Source: Hybos culiciformis (Eukaryota; Arthropoda; Insecta; Diptera; Hybotidae). Taken from it: a stretch of DNA of 64,000 nucleotides. Made by a program: the position numbers and the translations under genes. Shown here piece by piece: positions 51,701 through 63,593 of this stretch. Each line of letters opens with the position of its first letter. Positions within the stretch are counted from its first letter, which is position 1. Location of the stretch: positions 60,221,834 to 60,285,833 of the forward strand of contig OZ023273.1 in NCBI GenBank assembly GCA_964007475.1. The letters run 5' to 3'. Below the pieces are notes generated by a model. That model was given only the letters and a program-made list of their open reading frames with translations. It searched no databases and was not told the origin of the DNA.

Positions 51701-54700
51701 AATATTCAGAATTTTCGTGTGCCCTTAGGAAATCTCAAGTTAATTTGTGTATGTGGCTTAAAAAAACGAATATTAAATTTTGTTACCACAACGTGATCTT
51801 AACTCTTTTTAAAATGTCTCATGTGTAATCAATAAGTTGATTTTAACGAAAATAGGCTTTAAGTTTGAATGCTTGAAGTATATTTTGCATACTGGGATTT
51901 GATGTGTAAACGGAATGTAAATTCATATGGCAGATGAATTATTCTTCTTTGGGGAAATTTAGAAACATTATATTTATTTTTAGTTGTGATATAATTTTAA
52001 AATTCTAGTTTTAAGGAAAAAACATAAAACTGAATCTCATAAATGAAGTAATGGGATCGGTTTGCAACATTTCGACTTAAGATACTTTACTTCTTAAATA
52101 TCTTGATCACAACCAGAGGGTATAACAATATTTTTTAACCCTTTTTTCGTTCTATAATGAAATCTATGTACCTAACACACTACTTGTAATCAGAATCCAT
52201 AGAAATCGTCATTTAATCTCATCCTACAGTTTGGCATTTAAAGAATTGAAATCATAACTTATAATCATTTTATTACCGGACGAACGGAAAATTTATAAAA
52301 TGTATTGTCTATTTTTAAATTTTTGATGGAATACGGACTAAAACAATAATTCTACCATTTCAATTTAAAAAACAATGAAATTCAATAACATTACAACCAA
52401 TAAATAATAAACTATAGACAAACTTAGGCCTCAAATATTTTACATTTTCTGAAACAAGTATGAGAAAAAGGTCCTTCATTTTATTGTTCAATTGTTATTT
52501 ACCATAGAGAATAAGAACAATAATTTACAACATAACACCTATATATGAGAGAACGAATAATTTCATATAATAATAATTAATGAAATTTCCATAATTTAAC
52601 AAAAATTAGACTACTTTTATGTAGTATTTTTTTTTTAAAGATAAAACAAATTAAGCACATCTTGATAAACTCTAATAAATTGTCGCAATTTTTCTTTTTT
52701 TAAATTTGTTCTTTTAGGCCAATTGCAATGCAGTCAATACATGTACGAATTATTATAACATATTTTTTGTGTACATATTTTTATGTCTATACCTAATATT
52801 CTTATTGAAATTCTATCAATAGCATTTATTATTTAAATTTTTAAGTTTTATATCAATTTAATAAATATTTTAATATTATTATGCAAAAGCAAGATAAAAA
52901 TAAGAAAATATGTCTGAATAATCTGAATACCACATTTCAAAAACAAAAGTCTAAAAGAAAAAATAAAACATTGCATGTATTTGTCTATAGAAAAAGTACA
53001 TTTAATTGAAGAAATATATTATCTGAGGCACCGTCCAAAGAGTTTTAACAATAATAAGATCCAGGCACACTTCTAATGCAAAAATTATAATAATGAAAAT
53101 TATTAAAATAATCATAATTTTCCTAGTTGTATTTTTCGTCAACAGAAAATTTTAATTACGCCATTTCATCGCACAGGTTATGGTCACAGGTTTGGGATCA
53201 CAGGTTATGAGTTTATATCTCATTCTGTAAGGAATATTAACCTATGTTTTGAGGTCATAGATTTCAGTCTATCTATCTAGACTTATATATAAAAATAATA
53301 TTTAATGTGATATTATGTCTAATAAATCATAAAATATTAATTCACTGTATTTATAGTTTAAGTCTTATTACTTAATTAATTTTTATAATTATGTTATGTA
53401 AGGTTTTATTCCTGGTAGATGATATGGAAAAACAAAAAAAGCTGATAATATTGTTATAAAATAATTGACTACAGTTTTTCTGCACGTGCACTAAAAATCC
53501 ACATAATTTTTATTTTTCTTGACGGATCTCCGCAATTTATAGGAAGAACTTAGTCATCTAATATAATTGAAGAAAAAACTTTCTTTCCCTGAAATTTTAG
53601 ACTTGTTATTCGTCATCATTCTGTGAAAACTCATAACTCCAGAAATACGGTTTGCGTTTTAAAATTACCGTAGGATATAAAGGATTAATTAGTTATATAT
53701 AACTTAATTTGACCAAAAATGGAACTTCCAAAGGTCGGCGATGATAATGCACAGGATGGAATTGGACCATTTCGTTACATATTCATTATGCTTTTATATC
53801 TTAAAATAGTTAAGATAAAAAAAAAATATTTTTATAATTCTACAGAATGTACCTAAGGCTTAGAATTAACATTTTTTTTTCTACTGTACAAAAGTAAGAT
53901 GAAGTTTAAAAAAAATATTTTTTGTACGTATTTGTTATAAAAGATCTTCGATTACAATTATATTAAGCTTACTTAATTTAAGTACAATTTCTAATAGCGT
54001 TGTTTTAGCATAAATATAATGGATTTAATGTTTTGTATACGTACAAGTACATCATAAGACAACCTAACAAAATACAACATATTAACTTTGTGGTTACAGT
54101 AAAATTTTATTAGAATGTGAAATTCTAATGTACACTACATGGTTTTAAAATTTCTATAATATCTGTGTATCCGCAGGCCTAATTATTTTGTATAGTAGGT
54201 AAAAAATAAAATGTTTAAAATAGTAATATTCCTATAAAATTGAAATTTAAAATAATTTTATGAACATTAGGAATTTTTAAACATGGAAATATAAAAATAA
54301 ATATAAATGTTCTAGGTATTTACTGTTCATTATTTTCTTCTTAAAGAAAATAATATTAATAAATAAAAGACATTAATATCTTTAGACCAGTTCAGAAAAT
54401 TATGCAAAAATATATAGGCCGACACTGATTTAAAAAAAAAAAATTTTTTTCAATTCATTAAATATATCCATTTATCAAATTTATATGAATAAGTAGGAAC
54501 GATTTTATGTTGTATCTTTTGTATGTTTATAAAATATAGCAGTATGTATATTATATATATATTTTTACATAAAAAGTACTTAAGTATATTTATATCAGTA
54601 TCAAATCCATAAATGAAATTATATAAAATAAATTTTAATTATCAAAGAATTATTATCATTAGAAATCATTTTTTTTTTTCATTTTAGTGAACAAGAACAA

Positions 54701-56716
54701 AAATACTACAGTAATTCTCTTAAGTAAGCGTTCTTGTTTAAATTTTGAATTTAATCAATTGTCGGCTTGAAAATGTTTAAAATCTATTCGAAACGTTGGA
54801 GTAAGTTGAAAAAGAATACCTTATTATTTTATCCTTATATCAAGAATAAAATATGACTTGAATTCAATTCGAAGGACGAAAAACACAGTAAACTTTTTTT
54901 TTTATAGATAAGCACGGCGGCCTAGTTGAAAGCTGTTTTTTAGATTCTAACAATAAACTAATCATTTTGATAAATAAAATATTAGAAGTTTTTCGAAACT
55001 CAGAATATGTGTACACAATAAACTTTTTCATTTTAACACAACTATATTTTATATTTGTGCAAAAACAAAAAAAAAAGTTTTAAGGTCCAGACAAAAGAAA
55101 CAGCCGTCAGAAATAGGAAAATAAATATATATTTTCTTTTTTGCAGTAAATTGTACATAATTTTATATAAATATACAAACCTTATTAAATAGAAATTTAT
55201 GAAAATCATAATTTTGTGTTTTTAGTTATATCGTAAAAAACAAAAAGAACAAAAAAAAATTTTTTTCTAAAGAAAATTCTATTTAACACCCAATTAAAAT
55301 ATTTTTATTATTTTCTTTTCAACTTATAATTGAGCATACAATTATTTATTTATTTTTTAATGAAATGTATATGTATAAATATACAATTTATATTTAATTA
55401 ATCAATTAAATTAATTAAATTAATAAATTTAAATTCTTGAAATGTTTTTTTTTTTTAAATTATTTATAAACTACATTTTATATATTAATAAGTTCTATAT
55501 CATCATTAATTTGTATTAATTAAATTATTATTATAAAAACGTAATAGCTCGACCAATTCTTTGTAAATTACGCAAAGAAGATTATTATTTATGTAAAATA
55601 TATATGCATATAAAAGTTATTCAAGAAAATAAAATTTTCACCGTATCGTCTATAAAAATTCAATAAAAATTTTTTATTTTTTTATTTTTGGTATTTAATA
55701 TAAATAACAATTATTATTATGTTTCTTTTTTTTCACAACAGAATCATTTAATCACGTTCGTTTCAGATAAAATCTTTATGCAGACTGACAAATTTATTTT
55801 TTTTTTTTTCAAATATTATTCTGATGGTATAACTTCACCTGCAAAAAATAAAAAAAAAAAAAAAACAAAAACAGCACAAAAATGAAAAAGTTATAAAATA
55901 TATTATTTTCTTTTTCATAGTAAAAGAAGTTGAAAAGTGTCTTAATGGCACGAACATAATTTTGTTGTAATTTAAAAAAAAAGAAAAATTAATTTTCAAA
56001 CCTTTTTCTCTGTTCCGTTGCGAGTAGAGAAGTTAGGGAGGTTCTACTCGTAATTAACTGTACAATCATCTTTTTAACTATAGGTAACTATTTAAAAAAA
56101 AAAAAAAAATCTCAATTAAAATTTATTATCAAATACATAATAACTCGTACAGAAATATATAAAGCATATTAATTGTAGCTATCCGAAAATCATAATTTTT
56201 ATTCTTTTTTTTAGCGAAAATTGATTTTTTCATAAATTTTTTTTTTTTTTTTACAATAAGAGATTCTGAAATTTTTATGAAAGATATTGCTATAATCATA
56301 TCAACACATTTAATGAAAAGTGAAACTATTAACTATTTTAGCTATTTTCCCTTGCTATGACAAATAGCAAATTTTGCAAAAAAAATATACAGAAAATATA
56401 GCTGCCGTGAATTGTTTTATTTTCATTTTAAAACCTAATTCCTAATATTTACAAATAACCAAATAAGTAAGATTTTGTATTGGTGGGGCTCTTATAGCCT
56501 TATTTAAAACTATTTGTTTGTTCATTTATAATACCTATGAAATTTTTATTATATCTTCCTTTCATTTTTCGTTACAAAGCGCAGTACTTTACTATGATTT
56601 CTTCTCTGTATATAATGATGTTGAAGAATATGAATGAACGCACCACAGTCTTAGTAAAAATAAAAATATATATTTATACATACATACGTGTACTATGTAT
56701 TTAAATATGTTGGTAC
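45726..56716. other. 11-kb gene desert
   Basis: No coding exon, RNA gene or bounded mobile element could be supported. The sequence is AT-rich throughout with long A/T runs. Minor items: a palindrome-like TGTCGGGCGACA near 49026, loosely repeated CACAGGTTATG words at 53174-53212, and an 8-bp-stem hairpin at 56021-56050. Confidence 0.4.
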
Positions 56717-56734
56717 GGGGGGCAGACAGTTGCC

Positions 56735-57437
56735 CAAAAGACATTTGCCAATCTGACATTTGCCCACGGACATTTGACAATCTGACATTTGACAATCTGA
56801 CATTTGACAATCTGACATTTGACAATCGGACATTTGACAATCTGACATTTGACAATCTGACATTTGACAATATGACATTTGACAATCTGACATTTGACAA
56901 TCTGACATTTGACAATCTGACATTTGACAATCTGACATTTGACAATCTGACATTTGACAATATGACATTTGACAATCTGACATTTGACAATCTGACATTT
57001 GACAATCTGACATTTGACAATCTGACATTTGACAATCTGACATTTGACAATGTGACATTTGACAATCTTGCATTTGACAATATGACATTTGACAATCTGA
57101 CATTTGACAATATGACATTTGACAATCTGACATTTGACAATCTTACATTTGACAATCTGACATTTGCCAACGGACATTTGCCACAGGACATTTGCCCATC
57201 AAAATCGGACATTTGACAATCCGACATTTGCCAACGGACATTTGCCAATTCTACATTTGCCAACGGACATTTGCCAATTCTACATTTGCCAACGGACATT
57301 TGCCAATCCTACATTTGCCAACGGACATTTGCCAATCGGACATTTGCCAACGGACATTTGACAATATGACATTTGACAACGGACATTTGACAATGTGACA
57401 TTTGACAATCTGACATTTGACAATCCGACATTTGACC
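56735..57437. repeat. 15-bp minisatellite in the left arm
   Basis: Roughly 45 head-to-tail units. The main unit is GACAATCTGACATTT (15 bp), with variants ATATG, ATGTG or ATCGG in the middle. Toward the inner end it alternates with GCCAACGGACATTT (14 bp) and GCCAATTCTACATTT. Because most units are 15 bp, three reading frames on one strand and one on the other stay open over more than 140 codons; these frames are artefacts. Confidence 0.95.
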
Positions 57438-57604
57438 AGTTTTTTCGTTTTACAAAACTCACTTTTTTATGAAAAAATTTACTTTTTTTTTTGGAAAAAT
57501 TTAGTAAGTTTTCGTTAGAATATTGCAGAAAAATCCTAGAATGTTGGAAATAAACCCCAGAACACGCAATTCGCAGTGTATTTATTCACTGTGATTTATA
57601 AATA

Positions 57605-57975
57605 TACTAGCTACGACTCTGACTGTTTTACTTTTGCAAGTGGAATTTTTGTTATCAGGTTTATAGAGAATTTTAAAAGCCAGTTATTTTATAAATTTGG
57701 AGAAAACTATCTACGGGGAATTAAGATTTATCATTTTTACTTATTCATCGAATGAACAGGTTTCCAAACCAAACCAGATTTGTGTTTTTGATCATTTCCT
57801 CTTTTTATGTACAAAACTTGAATGAAATCGGACTCCAACCAGGTTTTAAAATAGCCTGTAATAACCCACGACCCGAGGTAAAGACATGTTGTAAGTTTGA
57901 TCGATTGAGCGGTAACATATAAGCAGACAGACAAACATACTTTAAGTTTTATATATTTTAAGAAGAAAGAAGATA
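57605..57975 (-). mobile_element. Helitron-like segment in the left arm
   Basis: On the minus strand the segment runs from a TCTTCTT...TATATAAAACTTAAAG start, like the element at 14613, to GTCGTAGCTAG followed by T. The mirror copy is at 63094-63422. No GC-rich 3' hairpin is evident, so only the 5' similarity and CTAG end support the call. Confidence 0.3.
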
Positions 57976-58010
57976 TTTATAGTAAAAAAAATATGTAAAT
58001 GTGTGTATAT

Positions 58011-58388
58011 GTTACGGTGAATGTACGAATTCCAGGGAATGTGAGTTTACTTTTGGTAAATGTTAATATTACAGTACATTTACCGGCCCGATTGGCCCCA
58101 TTTTTATGTAGGGCGTAGGGGGTTTACCCCTTATCCAAATAGGTAGGTGCGTGGTGGCGGGCGGGCGAACTGGTGGTCGGCCAGTGGATTTTACGGCGCG
58201 CGCCGCAAATTCAACTGACCGACCACCAGTTCGCCCGTCCGCCACCCCGCACCCCCCTATTTTGGATAACGGTAAACCCTATACGCCCTACACAAAAATG
58301 GGGCCAATCGGGCCGGTAAATGTAATGTAATATTAAAATTACTGGTTTTTAAACTCACATTCCCCGGAATTCGTACATTCACCGTAAC
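58011..58388. mobile_element. GC-rich foldback insertion in the left arm only
   Basis: GTTACGGTGAATGTACGAAT and its inverted copy ending at 58388 bound a 378-bp palindrome. Arms continue through GGCCCGATTGGCCCC and CACCAGTTCGCCCG-type blocks to a centre at ACGGCGCGCGCCG. It is by far the most GC-rich sequence in the window. The right arm lacks it at the equivalent point (near 63055), giving an empty site. Confidence 0.85.
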
Positions 58389-58639
58389 ATACATAAAACC
58401 ATAAAGTTAGTAGTCTTTATAATATTTTACGAGATGAATTAATCTAAAAATGTAGGTAAATCATTGAAAATGCAGAATTACAAATTTTTTTTAAAGGTTT
58501 GTCCATGTCGTTGGAGGGAAAAGATCACCAGCATTCGGATTGCTTTCTGAAATTCTAACTTTGCCAAAAAAAAATTTTTGCTAGATGAAATAATTTAAAA
58601 AAGACCCAAATTTTGAAATGATGAGCACACTGGCAGAAC

Positions 58640-58710
58640 ATATATAATATAATATGTGTATGTATATATAATATAATATATAATGTATAATAAATATAAT
58701 ATATGCAATT
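58640..58710. repeat. TATAA-type microsatellite
   Basis: Irregular run of ATATAATATA and GTATGTATATA units inside the large element. It is flanked at about 58561 and 58731 by two copies of a CTTTGCCA...TTTTTGCTAGATGAA block, a short direct duplication. Confidence 0.6.
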
Positions 58711-58905
58711 CGGAGTCCTTCTTTTTTAACTTTGCCATATATATTTTTTGCTAGATGAAGGTAGATGAAGGTAGCGTCCATGTTCTATATGCCTTTCATT
58801 GTTGTATGGTCAAAATCGCATATTATATCTTTGAATAATGTATGTATTTCGTTCTTGTAAAAATTGTATTATACTCCTTTGATCGCCCTTCAAAGATATA
58901 TGGGC

Positions 58906-59241
58906 TTAAGACTTGTCCTCTTTTTTCGGCTTTTTCACTTCTTCGGGTATTTCTTGCGGCTCCTTTTGTGTTATAACTATTCTATAATTTCTTCTTATAA
59001 GAGTCAAACAAGTTTCCTTTTCTGGCAGAATTAGAGCCAAATTATCTATTTCTTCTTGGCTTTTTCCTTCTTTGGAAAGAATGCTCTGATAAAATTTACT
59101 GGTGCTCCCTCTTATTGAGCTAGAAGCTGCTTCTTTCATTTTATTTGCTGCCAATCTTTTCTTGGATTTGGTCAAATCCGGAGCATGGTTATGTTCATTT
59201 CTCACTTCTATAACGACGTCATATTTTTCCTTCAAAATCAA
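58906..59241 (-). pseudogene. FLYWCH-like transposon gene fragment
   Basis: The frame of 111 codons begins MILKEKYDVVIEVRNEHNHAPD, followed by a Lys-rich helix (LTKSKKRLAANKMKEAASSS). The xHNHAPD motif followed by this type of helix is the C-terminal half of the FLYWCH zinc finger and its downstream linker, as in insect MULE/Phantom transposase genes. The Phe-Leu-Tyr-Trp-Cys half and the catalytic domain are absent, and the tail is Glu/Lys/Pro-rich and ends KKPKKEDKS. It could be a truncated exon of a dead transposase or a small DNA-binding protein carried by the element. No acceptor was fixed upstream. Confidence 0.5.
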
Positions 59242-59283
59242 AAAGTTTTCTAAATTAACAACACTAAACTTATATATTAACTA

Positions 59284-59366
59284 AATTTAATCAACAACGC
59301 CGAACATTTTAATATTAGAATTAAAGGATTTGACTCTTTAAAATATTGGAAATAGCCATATATTTA
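59284..59366 (+). repeat. Direct repeat, left copy
   Basis: AACAACGCCGAA and GATTTGACTCTTTAAAAT words in order, about 80 bp, recur in the same orientation at 62873-62955. The two copies bracket the inner foldback and the inverted repeat at 62440. Confidence 0.6.
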
Positions 59367-59967
59367 TTTTTCTTTTTACGGGTTGTTTTGGATTTAGCAA
59401 ATCATTTTCCGCTTTTTTTATGAGTCCTCTTGGAGCTCATCCATTAACATTAGCTGATAAAAAGGGAGCACTGAATTATGACCGCATGAATTATGAACTC
59501 GGAAAAAGTTTGTATGAGCGGGCAAAATTCATTTTTCCGAGCAACAAAATGTCTGTTGACCGCGCGGTCAAATTACATTTTTTTTATAAATTGAGGCGCG
59601 GACAAAATGTCTGTTGACCGCGCGGTCAAATTTCATTTTTGTTATAAATTGAGGCGCGGTCAAAATTCATTTTGAAAATGAATTTTGCCCGCACATTTTC
59701 CCGCGGTCAAAATTCATTTTTTTTATAAATTGAGTCGTGGCCAAAATTCATTTTGAAAATGAATTTTGTCCGCACATTTTGCCGCGGTCAAAATTCATTG
59801 TTTTTAATTGAGTTGCTGCCGGGAACGTGAGTATTATGCAGAAAAGTTATGGAGAAGATACTATTCATTTTAAATTACTTCATACCGCGTCCCATTCGTT
59901 CGCGCGAAGCCCGTCAAGAAAAAAAATAATAAAAAAATGTGTCCTAGGCGGTTCGGGGCGATTTTAG

Positions 59968-60809
59968 CAGAGGCGGTTTTAACGGTGTCGGGGCCCCTGG
60001 CCCCTCTCTAAATTAAAATAAAATAAAACAATATTAATTAAAATTTAATGAAAAACCTCAAACAAAATCAATTTAATTTAAATATTATTTCTATAAACTA
60101 AATTATCAAAAAATAATTAAATTACAAAATTTAAAGAATGGCTCATACATGGTTAGTAAAGCGCGTTGGACTATGTTGCTTTTTATATGCGCTTGCAGAC
60201 CCTAATATTTACGCGATATTTGCAGCATTGTTGGATTGACCTCTACATTTATCAATTGGTATATTACACCAAAATCGGTAACATGATTTGAGACTATAAG
60301 ATTTTCGCTTTATATTTTGATGAACGTCGAACGCAGTCATAGGGGAAAAAAACAGTATTTACATAAAAACTGAATATGAGAATAATAGGTTTAAAATTTA
60401 TTAGTCGTATTATTCTTTTTTTTAATATTCTTCATTCAGTATATTTTATAGTACGGTATTTCCGTATAGTTATGTTACATTTTTTCATTATTAAAAATAC
60501 ATGCCGCCAAATTTTATAATTTTAACAAAATATACAAAACATTTTACAATCAAAAAACTTTTTGAAATTTTGGATCGATTTTCCAAAATAATTCAGCAAA
60601 TTTTTTGTATTCAAAAATTTGTGATTTTTACTATCAAATGCCATCAATACTTAAATTTTTCAGATTTTAGTAGATACTGTGTTTTCCACTATGACTGCAG
60701 TATAGGAAACATTTTGTAAAATTCACGTTTTCATGGCATTGTGAATAGAATAGAAGCTACAATTTTCTATCGCGAGCGCCGTGTGCGACTCCCGTTAGAA
60801 CCGCCTGTG
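59968..60809. mobile_element. hAT-type element, 842 bp, non-coding
   Basis: CAGAGGCGGTTTTAACGG at left and CCGTTAGAACCGCCTGTG at right are inverted with two mismatches. Perfect 8-bp duplications GATTTTAG flank it (59960-59967 and 60810-60817). The interior is AT-rich and has no transposase. Confidence 0.85.
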
Positions 60810-61059
60810 GATTTTAGGCCTTTTTCAAAAGGATGTTGTTCAAATAACTTTTTTTTAAAAGTTTCGTACAACTGTCACCTCTAGAAAAATCAAAGAATTG
60901 GGTTGATTTCATTTGCCGTTTCAAAAATATAAGATAAAAAGTTCAAATGCGTGAAAAAGTTATAAATGCAATTTACTCCGAAGTTTTTGGAGATTTTTGG
61001 ATTTTTTTTTTTAAAACATAAGTAATTTTATTAAATTATAATTCTAGAATGTACCGTTA

Positions 61060-61493
61060 AGCCCGGGTGTCGTTAAAATAGAATTTAGCAACAGAACAGA
61101 ATCAGCGACAGAAAAATTTATTCTGTTACTGAAATTCTGGTCAGAATCTCATGAGATTGCTGCCTTTAAAACAGAAACAGAACGATTTACTTGTCATTAC
61201 GATTTTAAAAATTATTTTATTATTATTATTTAATTGTTTTCCCCATTTTCCGACAAAATAAAACTAGAAAAAACGTAAATAAACAAATACAAAAAAAAAT
61301 TAAATTAAATTCAATTGACATTCTGGCAACAGAAACAGAAAATAACCTCGTTTGAGGTTATTCAAATTCTGTGGACAGAATGAATTTTTCTGTCGCTAAA
61401 TTCTGTTGTAAAATTCTGTCGCAGAATAAATTCTGTTCAAATGTATGGGATTCTGTTTCTGTTGCTAAATTCTGTTTTAACGACATCCCGGCT
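61060..61493. mobile_element. TWA-duplicating TIR element (PIF/Harbinger-like MITE)
   Basis: AGCCCGGGTGTCGTTAAAAT at left and its inverted partner ending CGACATCCCGGCT at right are flanked by TTA on both sides (61057-61059 and 61494-61496). The arms continue with AGAATTTAGCAACAGAA and are internally repetitive for CAGAAT/ATTCTG words. A 45-bp relic of the same family is at 23506. Confidence 0.75.
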
Positions 61494-62439
61494 TTACCGA
61501 GAAAATTGCAAAAAACCGTTTTTTCAAAAACATTTCAGTTACGTTTTTCAATGACATATATATCCTGAGTCCCCATGGCCGATAGTACCTCTTGGTGATA
61601 ACGTCATCGCGAAAGGACAGCCCCCTACTACGTCCCATTCGCTTCTTTAAAAAAGAAAATTGGCCGTACAAAATGTATGAAAAAGCTGTTTTTTTTTTCA
61701 ATACTTGTTAAGCAATATTTTTGATGAAACTATTTCTGCATAATACAGCCGCAAATTTTGTCGCGGTCAAAATTCATTTTTTTTCTAAATAGAGTCGCGG
61801 CCAAAATTCATTTTGAAAACGAATTTTGTTCGCACATTTTGCCGTGAGTTATTAATTTTTTTTTCTAAATTGAGGCTCGGTCAAATTGTCAATTCATTTT
61901 GAAAATTAATTTTGACCGCCAGTCGTGGTCATAATTCATGCGCTCAGAATTCATGGAGTCGATAAAAAGAGCAGGAAATGGTTTGCGCAAAACAAAACAA
62001 CCCGTAGAAAGAAAAATTAATACACAATTTAAAAGAGCCTAATACCGTTTCTGCACTTGTCTGCAAAGGTTTATTCCTAAGGCCACCTTAACGAAACCCG
62101 TACACTCTATTTTTTGACACTTAAAAAAAAAGATGTGTAAACAAACTCTTTCCATCTTGTTTATTTTCAAATTTATAGAAAAAAGGCAGAAAAAAGCAAG
62201 GAAAAAGCATAAAAGTTGGCAAACTGACATTTTTTGTCTGTAAACTAACTTTTTTGTCTGCAAGTGGCCTTTTACGCAAAGGTTAGTTATTTTTTTTCCT
62301 TTTTTTTGTATGAGTAAGGCCTGTTCACAGGTCAATATACAGGTCAGTTCCGCTCTAAAGTCAGTTTTAAGGTCCAAGTTCAGATAATATTGAAATGTTG
62401 AGCGTTATTAATCAAATTTAGTAATTTAGTCCTAAGCTA

Positions 62440-62860
62440 ATTTCAGTGTTGCTAATTTCATTGAAAAATGTAAGATATTTTAAAAATAGCTTATTGTTTA
62501 TAAATTATTTTCTTAATTCGAATAATATTTGTTTTAAGATGGTAATTCTTAAATATGGTAACGTAATGAATAACTTTTACGCGGCTGCTAACCAGAACGC
62601 CAATGCCTTTTATTTTTGTTTGAAGCTACAGAAGACTTGATCCAATTTAAATTTACTTAATAATTGGCTCAACCTACTGTACATTCAAACGAAAATAAAG
62701 GGCGTTGCGTTCTGGTTAGCAGCCACGTAAAGTTACTCATTATGTCGTTTAAGATTTACCATCTTAAAATAAATATTACTCTAATTAAGAATTTAATTTA
62801 TATACATGTGTTAAAACTAAATCAAAAATTTGTGTAAATTCGCAACACTAAAATTATAAA
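62440..62860. repeat. Inverted repeat with ~200-bp diverged arms
   Basis: GGCTGCTAACCAGAACGCCA at about 62583 pairs with CGTTCTGGTTAGCAGCC at about 62707. Matching blocks (TTTTAAGATGGTAA, TAGTGTTGCGAATTT versus CAGTGTTGCTAATTT) extend the arms to the outer ends, with a spacer of about 30-60 bp near 62650. The 64-codon frame at 62446-62640 is in the left arm and is not supported as a gene. It is probably another old foldback. Confidence 0.6.
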
Positions 62861-62872
62861 TTTACTAAATTT

Positions 62873-62955
62873 CAACAACAACGCCGAATATTCCTAAATT
62901 TAAAGAATTTGACTCTTTAAAATCGTTGCGAAATGATATTTATTTTTTAAAAACC
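62873..62955 (+). repeat. Direct repeat, right copy
   Basis: Partner of the copy at 59284: AACAACGCCGAA and GATTTGACTCTTTAAAAT (last base C/T variable) in the same order and orientation, with small substitutions. It abuts the inner edge of the right arm. Confidence 0.6.
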
Positions 62956-63093
62956 TTTAAAAAAATTTGTAATTCTGCATTTTCAATAATTTACCTACAT
63001 TTTTAGATTAATTCATCTAGTAAAATCTTATAAAGAGTACTAACTTTATGGTTTTATATACACACATTTTACATATTTTTTTTACTATAAATA

Positions 63094-63422
63094 TCTTCTA
63101 TCTTCTTTTATATATATAAAACTTAAAGTATGTTTGTCTGTCTGCTTATATGTTACCGCTCAATCGATCAAACTTACACCATGTCTTTACCTCGGGTCGT
63201 GGGTTATTACAGGCTATTTTAAAACCTGATTGGAGTCCGATTTCATTCAAGTTTTGTACATAAAAAGAGGAAATGATCAAAAACACAAATCTGGTTTGGT
63301 TTGGAAACCTGTTCATTTTTAGTTTTATCCAAATTTATAAAATAACTGGCTTTTAAAATTCTCTATAAACCTGATAACAAAAATTCCACTTGCAAAAGTA
63401 AAACAGTCAGAGTCGTAGCTAG
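63094..63422 (+). mobile_element. Helitron-like segment in the right arm
   Basis: It begins TCTTCTATCTTCT then TATATATATAAAAC and GTTTGTCTGTCTGC, close to the start of the element at 14613, and ends GTCGTAGCTAG before T. The mirror image is in the left arm, so if it is an insertion it predates the arm duplication or was copied by conversion. Confidence 0.3.
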
Positions 63423-63593
63423 TATATTTATAAATCACAGTGAATAAATACACTGCGAATTGCGTGTTCTGGGGTTTATTTCCAACATTCTAGGATTTTT
63501 CTGCAATATTCTAACGAAAAGTTAGTAAATTTTTTCAAAAAAAAAAGTAAATTTTTTCATAAAAAAGTAAGTTTTGTAAAACGAAAAAACTGG

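Larger units (their letters stand above)
59372..62013. mobile_element. Inner foldback element with GCGGTCAAAATTCATTTT repeats
   Basis: CTTTTTACGGGTTGTTTTG at 59372 recurs inverted as CAAAACAACCCGTAGAAAG near 61995-62013. Both subterminal regions (59480-59810 and 61745-61940) carry tandem GCGGTCAAAATTCATTTT-type units and a CAAAATTCATTTTGAAAATG palindrome. The middle has been interrupted by a hAT element and a TWA-type element. The short frame at 59420-59617 is repeat sequence. It sits inside the larger foldback. Confidence 0.7.

Noticed and set aside
56592..57299. Open frames of 146 to 235 codons on both strands
   Set aside because: They are translations of the 15-bp minisatellite, which keeps frames open because its unit is a multiple of three; the repeated pentapeptides differ by frame.
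56735..57437. CRISPR-like array
   Set aside because: Units are contiguous with no unique spacers, and the DNA is animal nuclear sequence.
59420..59617. 65-codon frame
   Set aside because: It is the subterminal repeat of the inner foldback.
62446..62640. 64-codon frame
   Set aside because: It lies wholly in one arm of an inverted repeat, with no splice context or family resemblance.
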